Shown here piece by piece: positions 55,219 to 63,475 of a stretch of 64,000 nucleotides of DNA. Position 1 is the stretch's first letter. The number at the start of each line of letters is the position of its first letter. Location of the stretch: contig NZ_JAOCQF010000001.1 of assembly GCF_025380365.1 (NCBI RefSeq), forward strand, positions 930,001 to 994,000, read 5' to 3'. Both the position numbers and the translations under genes were made by a program. The notes beneath the pieces were generated by a model, which was not told where the DNA came from, searched no databases, and was given only the letters and a program-made list of their open reading frames with translations. The DNA comes from Albidovulum sediminis. GTDB taxonomy: Bacteria; Pseudomonadota; Alphaproteobacteria; Rhodobacterales; Rhodobacteraceae.

Positions 55219-56132
55219 CCAACCTGCCCCTGACCCTTTCGCCCGAGGTTGCCGAGGCACAGCGCCGCGGCGCCCCGGTCGTCGCGCTCGAATCGACGAT
55301 CATCACCCACGGGATGCCGTATCCGCAGAACCTGCAGACCGCGATGGAGGTCGAGGCGGCGGTGCGCGCGGGCGGCGCCACGCCGGCCACCATCGCGGTG
55401 ATGGGCGGGCGGCTGCACATCGGCCTGACCGGGGAGGAACTGGAGACGCTGGCGCGGGCGGAGGGCGTGATGAAGCTCAGCCGCGCGGACCTGGCCGTCT
55501 GCCTGGCCCAAGGGTGGACCGGGGCCACCACAGTCGCCGCGACGATGATTGCCGCGCATCTTGCCGGGATCGCTGTCTTCGCGACGGGTGGCATCGGCGG
55601 GGTCCACCGCGGAGCGGAGACGAGCTTCGACATCTCGGCCGACCTGACCGAGCTTGCCCGCACCCCGGTGACGGTGGTGGCGGCGGGCGCCAAGGCGATC
55701 CTCGACATCCCCAAGACGCTCGAGGTGCTGGAAACGCAGGGCGTGCCGGTCATCGCCGTGGGGCAGGACGAGTTCCCCGCCTTCTGGTCGCGCAGTTCCG
55801 GCCTTGCCGCGCCGCTCCGCATCGACAGCGCTGCCGGGATCGCGGCGGCGCACCGGATGCGCGCGCGGCTGGGTCTTGCCGGTGGGCAACTGGTTGCCAA
55901 CCCGATTCCGGCAGAGGCGGAAATCCCGCGGGCCGAGATCATGCCGGTGATCGAAGCAGCACTGGCCGAGGCCGCGGCACAGGGCATCGCCGCCAAGGCG
56001 GTGACCCCCTTCCTGCTGTCGCGCATCTTCGAGATGACCGAGGGCCGGTCGCTGCAGGCCAACATCGCGCTTGTCCTCAACAACGCCCGGCTTGGTGCCG
56101 CCATCGCCACGGAAATCGCCCGCGCCCCCTGA
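55215..56132 (+). CDS. psuG: Pseudouridine-5'-phosphate glycosidase
   Basis: 305-aa enzyme splitting pseudouridine-5'-phosphate into uracil and ribose-5-phosphate. Family motifs are ALESTIITHGMPYPQNLQTA at the N-terminus, VFATGGIGGVHRGAE in the active site and GQDEFPAFWSRSSG. The C-terminal LVANPIPAEAEIP is also characteristic. The start at 55215 overlaps the kinase stop (ATGA), giving a coupled psuK-psuG pair. Confidence 0.95.
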   Translation: MTNLPLTLSPEVAEAQRRGAPVVALESTIITHGMPYPQNLQTAMEVEAAVRAGGATPATIAVMGGRLHIGLTGEELETLARAEGVMKLSRADLAVCLAQGWTGATTVAATMIAAHLAGIAVFATGGIGGVHRGAETSFDISADLTELARTPVTVVAAGAKAILDIPKTLEVLETQGVPVIAVGQDEFPAFWSRSSGLAAPLRIDSAAGIAAAHRMRARLGLAGGQLVANPIPAEAEIPRAEIMPVIEAALAEAAAQGIAAKAVTPFLLSRIFEMTEGRSLQANIALVLNNARLGAAIATEIARAP

Positions 56133-56198
56133 CCCGACGCTGACCCATTGGCATTGCCGGGCGGAGTGCCTACATTCCGCCCGGACAGGGGGGACCGA

Positions 56199-56993
56199 AT
56201 GGAAACCGGACAGACGGGCGACCATCATCCGACGCCGCATGGAACGCGCCGGAAGGGGCTGATCGCGCGCTTCCGCGCGAACTTCCTGACCGGCCTTGTG
56301 GTCATCGCGCCGGTCGGCCTGACCTTCTGGCTGATCTGGAAGGTCACCGGCTGGATCGACAGCTGGGTGCTGCCGTTCATCCCGCAACGCTATCAGCCCG
56401 CGACGCTGGTGCGCGACCTCTTCTGTGACGCGCCGCTGGCCGGGCAGACGCCCGCCGACCTGCCCTACTGGTGCGGCGACGGCGTGCTGGACCTGCGCGG
56501 GATCGGCGTCGTCATCTTCCTGGTCTTCACCGTGGTCGTGGGCTGGATCGCCAAGGGCATCCTTGGCCGGTCGCTGATCGCCTGGGGCGAAAGCATGGTC
56601 GACCGCATGCCGATCGTGCGCTCGATCTACAGCGGCGTGAAGCAGGTCGCCGAGACCGTCTTCAACCAGTCCGAGGCGAAGTTCGACAAGGCCTGCATGA
56701 TCGAATATCCCCGCCCCGGCATCTGGGCGATCGGCTTCGTCTCCACCTCGGCCAAGGGCGAGATCCTGATGCGCCTGCCGGAGGACGACGTACTGACCGT
56801 CTTCCTGCCGACGACGCCGAACCCGACCTCGGGCTTCCTGCTCTATGTCCCCCGGCGCGACGTGATCTATCTGGACATGTCGGTGGAGGACGCGGCCAAG
56901 CTCATCATCTCCGCCGGTCTCGTCTATCCCGCGCCGAAGCCGCCGCGCACGGGGCTGTCGGGGCCCACCGGCCCCTCCCGCCCCGAGGCGTGA
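56199..56993 (+). CDS. DUF502 family membrane protein
   Basis: 264 aa from ATG 56199 with GGGGGGA upstream. Two transmembrane segments (LTGLVVIAPVGLTFWLIWKV and GVVIFLVFTVVVGWIAKG) are followed by the conserved DUF502 block DRMPIVRSIYSGVKQV and the late PNPTSGFLLYVP. The family has no established enzymatic role. Its stop abuts the convergent dehydrogenase gene with no gap. Confidence 0.88.
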   Translation: METGQTGDHHPTPHGTRRKGLIARFRANFLTGLVVIAPVGLTFWLIWKVTGWIDSWVLPFIPQRYQPATLVRDLFCDAPLAGQTPADLPYWCGDGVLDLRGIGVVIFLVFTVVVGWIAKGILGRSLIAWGESMVDRMPIVRSIYSGVKQVAETVFNQSEAKFDKACMIEYPRPGIWAIGFVSTSAKGEILMRLPEDDVLTVFLPTTPNPTSGFLLYVPRRDVIYLDMSVEDAAKLIISAGLVYPAPKPPRTGLSGPTGPSRPEA

Positions 56994-57779
56994 TCAGAGC
57001 GCGGTCCAGCCGCCGTCGACGGAGATTGTGGTGCCGGTGATCTGCGCGGCGGCGGGCGAGCAGAGGAAGGCCGCGGTACCGCCGATTTCTTCCACCGTCG
57101 CGAACTGGCGCGAGGGCTGGCGCAGCAGCATAACCTCGCGGATCACCGTCTCGCGGTCCATGTCGTGTACCTTCATCTGGTCGGGGATCTGCGCCTCGAC
57201 CAGCGGCGTCAGCACGTAACCGGGGCAGATCGCGTTCGCGGTGATCCCCTGCCCCGCGGTTTCCAGCGCGACGGTCTTGGTCAGGCCGACCACCCCGTGC
57301 TTGGCCGCGATATAGGCCGACTTGAAGGGCGAGGCGGTCAGCCCGTGGGCCGAGGCGATGTTGACGATCCGGCCCCAGCCGCGTTCGCGCATCCCCGGAA
57401 GGGCGGCGGCGGTGGTGTGGAAGGCGGAGGACAGGTTGATGGCCAGGATCGCGTTCCACTTCTCGACCGGGAAGTCCTCGACCGGGGCGACGTGCTGGAT
57501 GCCGGCGTTGTTGACCAGGATGTCGCAGCCGCCCGCCTGCCGGACCAGCGCGCGGCAATCCTCGCCCACCGACATGTCGGCCTTGATGTAGCGCGCCTTC
57601 ACCCCGTGCTCCGCGCCGATGCGTTCGGCCAGCGCGTGATCCTCGGCCCGGTCGGTGAAGGAGTTTAGGACGATGTCGGCCCCCTGCCGCGCCAGTTCGA
57701 CGGCGACGCCAAGGCCGATGCCGGAGTTCGATCCGGTGACGATGGCGGTCTTGCCCGAAAGTTGCCCCGAAAGCTGCAT
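56994..57779 (-). CDS. bdhA: 3-hydroxybutyrate dehydrogenase (SDR)
   Basis: 261-aa short-chain dehydrogenase interconverting 3-hydroxybutyrate and acetoacetate in polyhydroxybutyrate turnover. It carries the NAD motif VTGSNSGIGLG, NNAG, and the catalytic triad S143, Y156 and K160 (INIASAHGL, SAYIAAKHG). The late stretch SVDGGWTAL is the family ending. Sequence runs such as FPVEKWNAILAINLSSAFHT strongly suggest the BDH branch; other SDR substrates cannot be fully excluded. Confidence 0.9.
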   Translation of the reverse strand: MQLSGQLSGKTAIVTGSNSGIGLGVAVELARQGADIVLNSFTDRAEDHALAERIGAEHGVKARYIKADMSVGEDCRALVRQAGGCDILVNNAGIQHVAPVEDFPVEKWNAILAINLSSAFHTTAAALPGMRERGWGRIVNIASAHGLTASPFKSAYIAAKHGVVGLTKTVALETAGQGITANAICPGYVLTPLVEAQIPDQMKVHDMDRETVIREVMLLRQPSRQFATVEEIGGTAAFLCSPAAAQITGTTISVDGGWTAL

Positions 57780-57877
57780 GGACTTCCCCGATCATGTTGC
57801 GTTGCAGCGACAATAGGTGCTGCGGACGCAAAGAACAGGAAAAAGTTTCGCGCCGCCGGGCTGACGCCGCGGCACCA

Positions 57878-57952
57878 AAAAAAACGCCCGCGCGAGGCGG
57901 GCGTCAAGTTATTGAGGCAGGTTTCATACAGGCAAGAAACCTATCGAGCAGT
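57878..57952 (-). ncRNA. Candidate small RNA, about 75 nt, minus strand
   Basis: The predicted start near 57952 is set by a promoter at 57959-57987. The transcript would contain a 7-bp stem (AGGTTTC and GAAACCT, 57919-57942) and a short unpaired stretch. A GC-rich hairpin then ends in eight T residues (57885 to 57878), a typical Hfq-dependent sRNA layout. A 17-codon frame crosses it, but its ATG at 57957 lies upstream of the expected start, so it is probably not translated. No minus-strand gene reads into it. Prediction by eye only. Confidence 0.5.
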
Positions 57953-57958
57953 GCCATC

Positions 57959-57987
57959 CTTATACGCGGTTCACCGCCACTGGCCAA
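57959..57987 (-). promoter_or_regulatory. Promoter for the candidate small RNA
   Basis: On the minus strand TTGGCC (57987-57982) and TATAAG (57964-57959) are separated by exactly 17 bp. With the preceding C the -35 reads CTTGG, which also resembles heat-shock-type (RpoH) promoters. Confidence 0.5.
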
Positions 57988-58065
57988 GCTAAAAGTTTGA
58001 AAAGGCAGGGAAGCCGCGATAGCCTTGGCCCCAATCAAAACGCAAGGGCGGGAATTGTTGCCGAA

Positions 58066-59880
58066 ATGAGACCGGAGTTTTTCGCAAGCATTGTCCGGAC
58101 CCTTGTCGCGGCCACGATTCTGGGAACGGCGGCGCCAGTGGCGGCCGAACCGAGCCATGGCATAGCTATGTATGGAAAGCCCGCGCTTCCACCCGATTTT
58201 GTGTCGCTGCCCTATGCCAATCCCGACGCACCAAAGGGCGGACGGATCGTCTTCGGCGAGGCGGGCGGGTTCGACTCCCTCAACCCCTACATCCTCAAGG
58301 GCTCCGCCCCCTGGGGCCTTGGCCTGCACACGGTCGAGACGCTGATGGCGCGCTCGATCGACGAGCCGTTCACGCTTTACGGGCTTCTCGCCGAATCGGT
58401 GGAAACCGACGAATCGCGCAGCTGGGTCGCCTTCACGTTGCGCCCCGAGGCGCGATTCTCCGACGGCAGCCCGGTGACGGTCGAGGACGTGATGTGGAGC
58501 TACGAGACGCTTGGCACCAAGGGCCATCCGCGCTACCGCAACGTCTGGGACAAGGTCGCGAAGATGGAGCAGACGGGCGAGCGCACGGTCCGCTTCAGCT
58601 TCGACTCGGCGGACCGGGAACTGGCGCTCCTGATGGGGATGCGCCCGATCCTGAAGAAGGCGCAGTGGGAGGGGAAGGACTTTGCCGAAAGCGCGCTCGA
58701 CGTGCCCGTGGGGTCGGGCCCCTACGTCGTCGCGGATTTCGAGCCGGGCCGCTTCATCACCTTCCGCCGCAATCCCGACTACTGGGGCGCCCATCTCGGG
58801 TTCAACCGGGGGCTGAACAATTTCGACGAGATCCGCTACGACTATTTCGGCGATGGCGACGTGACGTTTCAGGCGTTCACCGCCGGCGACACCTCCTCCT
58901 TCCGCGAATCGAGCGCGTCGAAGTGGCTGACATCCTACGATTTTCCCGCCGTTCAGACGGGCGAGGTCATCAAGGCGGAGATCCCGAACCAGCGCCCGTC
59001 GGGCATCACCGGACTGGTCATGAACACCCGAAACCCGGTCTTCGCCGACTGGCGCGTGCGCGAGGCGATGATCCAGGCTTTCAACTTCGACTTCGTGAAC
59101 CAGGCGATCAACGCGGGCAGCGAGCCGCGCATCGCCTCCTACTTCTCGAACTCGCCGCTCGGCATGGACGCGGGCCCGGCGACCGGCAAGGTCGCGGCGC
59201 TGCTCGCCCCCTTCGCCGCCGACCTGCCGCCCGGCACGATCGAGGGCTATGCGCTCCCCGAAGGGAACGCGGGCCAGGCGGTCGACCGCAAGAGCCTGCG
59301 CCGCGCCATGGCGCTGTTCGAGGAGGCGGGATGGACCGTCCGGGACGGCGTGATGCAGAACGCGGCCGGCCAGCCCTTCACCTTCGAGATCGTGCTGCAA
59401 TCGGGCGCGACCCAGACCGAACAGGTCGTCGACATCTACGTGCAGGCGCTCAAGAACCTCGGCATCGTGCCGACCGTTACTTCGGTCGACAGCGCGCAGT
59501 ACAAGGAGCGCACAAACACCTATGCTTTCGACATGGCCTGGTACACCCGCGCCCTGTCGCTGAGCCCCGGCAACGAACAGATGCTTTACTGGGGGGCTGC
59601 GGGCGTGACCGAACCCGGAACCCGCAACTGGATGGGCATGAACTCCCCCGCCGCCGAGGCGATGATCGCGGCCATGGTCGGGGCCGGAGGGCAAGAGGAT
59701 TTCGTGGCCGCGACCCAGGCGCTCGACCGCATCCTGACGGCGGGGCGCTATGTCATCCCGGTCTGGTTCAGCCGCGTGTCGCGGCTGGCGCACGACCGGC
59801 ATCTTCACTATCCGGACCGGATTCCGCTATACGGCGACTGGCCCGGATTCCAGCCGGAAACATGGTGGTATGAGGACTGA
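58066..59880 (+). CDS. Extracellular solute-binding protein family 5 (YejA-like)
   Basis: 604-aa periplasmic oligopeptide-type binding protein. I chose ATG 58066 because it starts a signal peptide (FFASIVRTLVAATILGTAAP, cleavage near VAAEP). The mature N-terminus HGIAMYGKPALPPDF, then YANPDAPKGG, matches the YejA/microcin C-type group, and SBP_bac_5 features run to the C-terminus (GFQPETWWYED). The matching permease and ATPase genes (yejBEF) are not adjacent, so it is an orphan binding protein here. The candidate sRNA lies just upstream on the opposite strand. Confidence 0.9.
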   Translation: MRPEFFASIVRTLVAATILGTAAPVAAEPSHGIAMYGKPALPPDFVSLPYANPDAPKGGRIVFGEAGGFDSLNPYILKGSAPWGLGLHTVETLMARSIDEPFTLYGLLAESVETDESRSWVAFTLRPEARFSDGSPVTVEDVMWSYETLGTKGHPRYRNVWDKVAKMEQTGERTVRFSFDSADRELALLMGMRPILKKAQWEGKDFAESALDVPVGSGPYVVADFEPGRFITFRRNPDYWGAHLGFNRGLNNFDEIRYDYFGDGDVTFQAFTAGDTSSFRESSASKWLTSYDFPAVQTGEVIKAEIPNQRPSGITGLVMNTRNPVFADWRVREAMIQAFNFDFVNQAINAGSEPRIASYFSNSPLGMDAGPATGKVAALLAPFAADLPPGTIEGYALPEGNAGQAVDRKSLRRAMALFEEAGWTVRDGVMQNAAGQPFTFEIVLQSGATQTEQVVDIYVQALKNLGIVPTVTSVDSAQYKERTNTYAFDMAWYTRALSLSPGNEQMLYWGAAGVTEPGTRNWMGMNSPAAEAMIAAMVGAGGQEDFVAATQALDRILTAGRYVIPVWFSRVSRLAHDRHLHYPDRIPLYGDWPGFQPETWWYED

Positions 59881-59884
59881 GAGC

Positions 59885-59998
59885 ATGAAGAAACTGATCC
59901 TTCTGGCATTCGTCGCGGCCCTTGCCGGCTGTAACGCCGTCGCCGGCGCGGGCGAGGACGTCTCGGCGGGCGCGCGCACCGTCCAGGGCTGGTTCTGA
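59885..59998 (+). CDS. Entericidin-like small lipoprotein
   Basis: 37-aa peptide from ATG 59885: a signal (MKKLILLAFVAALAGC) whose lipobox LAGC directs lipidation of the Cys, followed by a short tail (NAVAGAGEDVSAGARTV). This matches the entericidin EcnA/EcnB family of envelope lipoproteins. It begins 4 bp after the binding-protein stop and may be co-transcribed. The gene is too short for many gene callers. Confidence 0.8.
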   Translation: MKKLILLAFVAALAGCNAVAGAGEDVSAGARTVQGWF

Positions 59999-60279
59999 CG
60001 CGGCAAGGGCGCCGCAACTCCGTTCGCCCGGCGGCCCGGTGACGCCGCGCGACGTCGGCGACCGGCACGCGGAACGAACGTTCGCGCCCGTTGCGCAGCC
60101 AAGGCCGTCCGGTACGCTGGGCTGCGGGCGCGCTCGGCGCTGTCTGGCCCGGTGATGCGCCCGCCCCGGCCTCTGCCGAGGTCGCGGGCGCTTTGGTCGC
60201 GGCACTCATCCTTCCGAAACTCTTTTCCCGCTAGGCCTTTGGGTGCAAGATCACCCTGAAGACCGCCGGGAGAAGACCG

Positions 60280-60594
60280 ATGAAATGGCATCACGTTCAG
60301 GAAAACTGGTTCGCGTTCTTCGACGCGATCCTCGACAAATGGCCCGATGCCGACGAGGCGGAGCTTGAAGAGATCGACGGCGACCAGCGCGCTTTCATCA
60401 CCTACATCGCCGAGCTGACCGGGCAGGAGATCACCGAGGCGAAGGAGGAGATCCGCGACTGGCTGACGGGCGAACTGCCCTCAGACGTGGTCATGGACCC
60501 GCGCCACGACGACCATTCGATCAGCCTGTCGCGCAAGTACCTGCCTGAGGGCGAGGACGAAAGCGACGACGACGCCCGCTTCGGCGACGACTAG
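60280..60594 (+). CDS. CsbD-like small acidic protein
   Basis: 104 aa, strongly acidic. The first 62 residues (MKWHHVQENWFAFFDAILDK, later ELEEIDGDQ and EAKEEIRDWL) follow the CsbD pattern of an initial NW, a central IDG and a terminal WL. CsbD proteins are general-stress proteins of unknown mechanism. The C-terminal 40 residues are an Asp/Glu/Ser-rich tail not seen in standard CsbD. Its stop overlaps that of the convergent XRE gene by two bases. Confidence 0.6.
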   Translation: MKWHHVQENWFAFFDAILDKWPDADEAELEEIDGDQRAFITYIAELTGQEITEAKEEIRDWLTGELPSDVVMDPRHDDHSISLSRKYLPEGEDESDDDARFGDD

Positions 60595-61220
60595 GCGAGG
60601 CTTGTCACCCAGAGCACCGTCGCATCCTCGGGGCTGACGGAAACCACGTTGTGCCCCATCGCGGCGTCGTAATAGGCGCTGTCGCCGCGCCTGAGTTCGA
60701 CCGGCTCGTAGAACTCGGTGTAAAGCGTCACGATCCCGGTGAGGACATAAAGGAACTCCTCGCCCTCGTGGCGGACCCAGCCGTCGAATTCCTCGAGCCG
60801 GCGGGCGCGGATGCGGGCGCGGTAGGGCAGCATCTGTTTGCGCGTCAGCGCGCCGGCCAGAAGCTCGTGTTCATAGGTCGTGGTCAGGTGCGCCTGCCCC
60901 TCGCCCGCCTTGGTCACCGCCATGCGGCCGTTCACCTGCGTCTGCGCGGCGGGCGTGAACAGCTGCGGCACCGAGATGGCCAGCCCCTCGGCCAGCTTCT
61001 TCAGCGCCTCGTAGGTGGGCGACATCTGCCCGTTCTCGATCTTCGAGAGGGTCGAGCGCGCCAGCCCCGCCTGCACCGCCGCCTGTTCCAGCGTCCAGCC
61101 ACGCGCCTTCCTCAGGTCGCGCACACGCTTGCCAAGGTCGATCGGTTCGGCCGCCGCCGTGCCAGCCCCGCTGGCGCGCGCGATCCGGATGATGCGGGTC
61201 TGATCGTTCGATTTGGTCAT
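60591..61220 (-). CDS. XRE-family regulator with C-terminal cupin domain
   Basis: 209 aa. The Cro/CI-type HTH (about 28-85) reads LGKRVRDLRKARGWTLEQAA, then AGLARSTLSKIENGQMSPTY. A cupin (about 130-205) with GEEFLYVLTGIVTLYTE and ELRRGDSAYYDAAMGHNV follows. The group includes regulators that sense small metabolites (PuuR-like). It is divergent from an acyl-CoA synthetase gene 99 bp away and may control it. Confidence 0.9.
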   Translation of the reverse strand: MTKSNDQTRIIRIARASGAGTAAAEPIDLGKRVRDLRKARGWTLEQAAVQAGLARSTLSKIENGQMSPTYEALKKLAEGLAISVPQLFTPAAQTQVNGRMAVTKAGEGQAHLTTTYEHELLAGALTRKQMLPYRARIRARRLEEFDGWVRHEGEEFLYVLTGIVTLYTEFYEPVELRRGDSAYYDAAMGHNVVSVSPEDATVLWVTSLA

Positions 61221-61319
61221 GCCGCCGCCACCTGCGCCCTCTCGCGTGCATCGGGTCTGTGCATTAGCGCGTTTCCCTTGTGCCTTGCAACGCCCCGGCA
61301 AGGGGCGTAGCGAGGACCC

Positions 61320-62831
61320 ATGCCGTCGCCCAGCCGGAATCCCGCCCCCCTGCCCCTGCCTGCGTCGCTCAATCTGGCGGAGCATGTGCTCGCGCGTGCC
61401 GAAACGCTGGGCGACAAGGTGGCGCTTCAGCTTCTGCGCCCCTCCGGGGCCGAACGCTGGAGCTATGCGCGCCTGTCCGGTGCAGTACGCGGCGTGGCCA
61501 CGGGGCTGCTGGAGCGTGGGCTCGCCCCGGGCGACCGCGTTCTTCTGCGGCTCGGCAACGGGGTGGAATTTCCGCTGGCCTTCCTGGGCGCGATCGCCGC
61601 GGGGCTGGTGCCCGTCGTCGCCTCCAGCCAGTTGACGCAGCCGGAGGTGGAGCGCATCGCCCGCGATCTTGCCCCCCGCCTGACGGTCGCCGGCGCGGGC
61701 ATCGCCCGGCCCGAGGGCATCCCCGCCCTTGAGGCATCCGCGCTGATGGAGATGGAAGGGCTGAGCCCGGCCGCCTTTGCCACGGGCGATTCCAACCGGC
61801 CCGCCTATGCCGTCTACACCTCCGGCACCTCGGGCGCGCCGCGCGCGGTCCTGCACGCGCACCGCGCCATTCTGGCGCGCGCGCTGATGTTCGAGGGCTG
61901 GTATGGCTTGCGCGCCGACGACCGGATGCTGCACGCGGGCGCGATGAACTGGACCTACACGCTCGGCACCGGGCTGCTTGATCCCTGGACCCTCGGCGCC
62001 ACCGCGCTGGTCCCGGCGGCGGGCGTGACGGCGGACCAGATCCCGCTTTTGATGAAGCGCTTCGATGCGACGATTTTTGCTGCGGCGCCTGGCGTTTACC
62101 GGCAACTCCTCAAGTACGGCGCCCGGCTTGCCCTGCCCCGCCTGCGGCACGGGCTTTCAGCCGGGGAAAAGCTGCCCGAGGCGACGCGGGCGGCGTGGAT
62201 GGCGGCCACCGGGACACCGGTCCACGAGGCCTTCGGCATGTCCGAATGCTCCACCTTCCTGTCGGGCTCGCCCGCCCGGCACGCGCCCGCGGGCACGCTG
62301 GGCTATCCGCAGGCCGGGCGGCATGTCGGCATCCTGGACGATGAGGGCCACCCGGTCGCGCACGGGGCCGAGGGCACGATTGCCGTCCACCGCTCCGACC
62401 TCGGCCTGTTCCTCACCTACGCCGACGCCCCGGACGAGGCCGCCGCGCGCTTTCGCGGCGACTGGTTCCTGACCGGCGATCGCGCGGTCGCGACAGTGGA
62501 CGGCGCGTTCCGCTATCTGGGCCGGGCCGACGACATGATGAACGCGGGCGGCTACCGCGTCTCCCCCGCCGAGGTGGAGGCCGCCTTTGCCGATGCGCCG
62601 GGGCTGGAGGCCTGCGCCGCCTTCGAGGCGCGGGTGAAGGCCGACACGACCGTGATCGCGCTTGCCCATTGCGGTACCGCCAGCGAGCAGAACCTGGAGG
62701 CGGCGGCAGCCCGGGCGCTCGCCCGCTACAAGCAGCCCCGGCTCTACCTGCGCAGGGACAGCCTGCCGCGCACGGCGACGGGCAAGACAAACCGCCGCGC
62801 ATTACGCGAGGAATGGGAGAAAACGCATTGA
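61320..62831 (+). CDS. AMP-dependent acyl-CoA synthetase (benzoate-CoA ligase type)
   Basis: 503-aa adenylate-forming enzyme. It has the P-loop-like YTSGTSGAPRAV, MSECSTFLSG in the A5 region, WFLTGDRAV, the hinge YLGRADDMMNAGGYRVSP, and the catalytic Lys near the end (PRTATGKTNRRALRE). The short length and AGEKLPE motif resemble the benzoate/aryl-CoA ligase group, but the carboxylic acid is not evident. Its stop overlaps the next gene's TTG start. Confidence 0.88.
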   Translation: MPSPSRNPAPLPLPASLNLAEHVLARAETLGDKVALQLLRPSGAERWSYARLSGAVRGVATGLLERGLAPGDRVLLRLGNGVEFPLAFLGAIAAGLVPVVASSQLTQPEVERIARDLAPRLTVAGAGIARPEGIPALEASALMEMEGLSPAAFATGDSNRPAYAVYTSGTSGAPRAVLHAHRAILARALMFEGWYGLRADDRMLHAGAMNWTYTLGTGLLDPWTLGATALVPAAGVTADQIPLLMKRFDATIFAAAPGVYRQLLKYGARLALPRLRHGLSAGEKLPEATRAAWMAATGTPVHEAFGMSECSTFLSGSPARHAPAGTLGYPQAGRHVGILDDEGHPVAHGAEGTIAVHRSDLGLFLTYADAPDEAAARFRGDWFLTGDRAVATVDGAFRYLGRADDMMNAGGYRVSPAEVEAAFADAPGLEACAAFEARVKADTTVIALAHCGTASEQNLEAAAARALARYKQPRLYLRRDSLPRTATGKTNRRALREEWEKTH

Positions 62832-63475
62832 TAAAGCTTGATATCCTTTCCGATCCGATTTGCCCCTGGTGCTATATTGGCAAGGCCCGGCTGGACCGCG
62901 CGCTGGAGGCGCGGCCGGATCATCCGTTCGAGATCGAGTGGCATCCCTTCCAGCTCAACCCCGAAATGCCGCGCGAAGGCGTGGAGCGGCGCACCTACAT
63001 GGAGGCGAAGTTTGGCGGCAAGGAGGGCGCGGTGCGCGCCTACCGGCCGGTCGTCGACCACGCCGAAGACGCCGGGCTTGAGCTGAACCTCGACCGGATC
63101 GAACGCACGCCGAACACGCTCGACGCGCACCGGCTGATCCATTGGGCGGGGCTGGAGGGGCGGCAGACGGCGGTGGTCTCGGGCCTGTTCCGCGCCTACT
63201 TCCGCGAGGGGTGCGACATCGGCGATGCCGGGGTTCTGGCCGACCTGGCCGGAGAGGCGGGGCTTGACCGGGAGATGGTGGCGCGGCTGCTTGCGGGCGA
63301 CGGCGACCGGGCGGAGATCGCCGCGCGCGATGCCCACGCCCGCGAACGCGGGGTCAGCGCGGTGCCGACCTTCGTGCTGGCGAACACCTATGTCCTGAGC
63401 GGTGCGCAGCCCACCGAAACCTGGTTGAAGATCATCGATGAACTCGTTTCACAAAAAAAGGAAAACACCGCATGA
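62828..63475 (+). CDS. DsbA-family oxidoreductase (FrnE-like)
   Basis: 215 aa. The TTG at 62828 overlaps the synthetase stop by 4 bp and has GGAGA eight bases upstream, so I prefer it to the ATG at 62813. The thioredoxin-fold active site CPWC (C12, C15) comes directly after KLDILSDPI. There is no signal peptide, so it acts in the cytosol. FrnE-like proteins are linked to polyketide biosynthesis and oxidative stress; substrate unknown. Confidence 0.9.
   Translation: MIKLDILSDPICPWCYIGKARLDRALEARPDHPFEIEWHPFQLNPEMPREGVERRTYMEAKFGGKEGAVRAYRPVVDHAEDAGLELNLDRIERTPNTLDAHRLIHWAGLEGRQTAVVSGLFRAYFREGCDIGDAGVLADLAGEAGLDREMVARLLAGDGDRAEIAARDAHARERGVSAVPTFVLANTYVLSGAQPTETWLKIIDELVSQKKENTA

Noticed and set aside
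57904-57957. 17-codon peptide (MALLDRFLACMKPASIT) within the candidate sRNA
   Set aside because: Its ATG lies between the -10 element and the expected transcription start, so it would not be in the transcript. It would matter only if the start site is further upstream.
59999-60279. Possible gene between the entericidin-like and CsbD-like genes
   Set aside because: Frames here have no ribosome-binding site, family motif or codon bias. I see nothing coding in this 281-bp gap.
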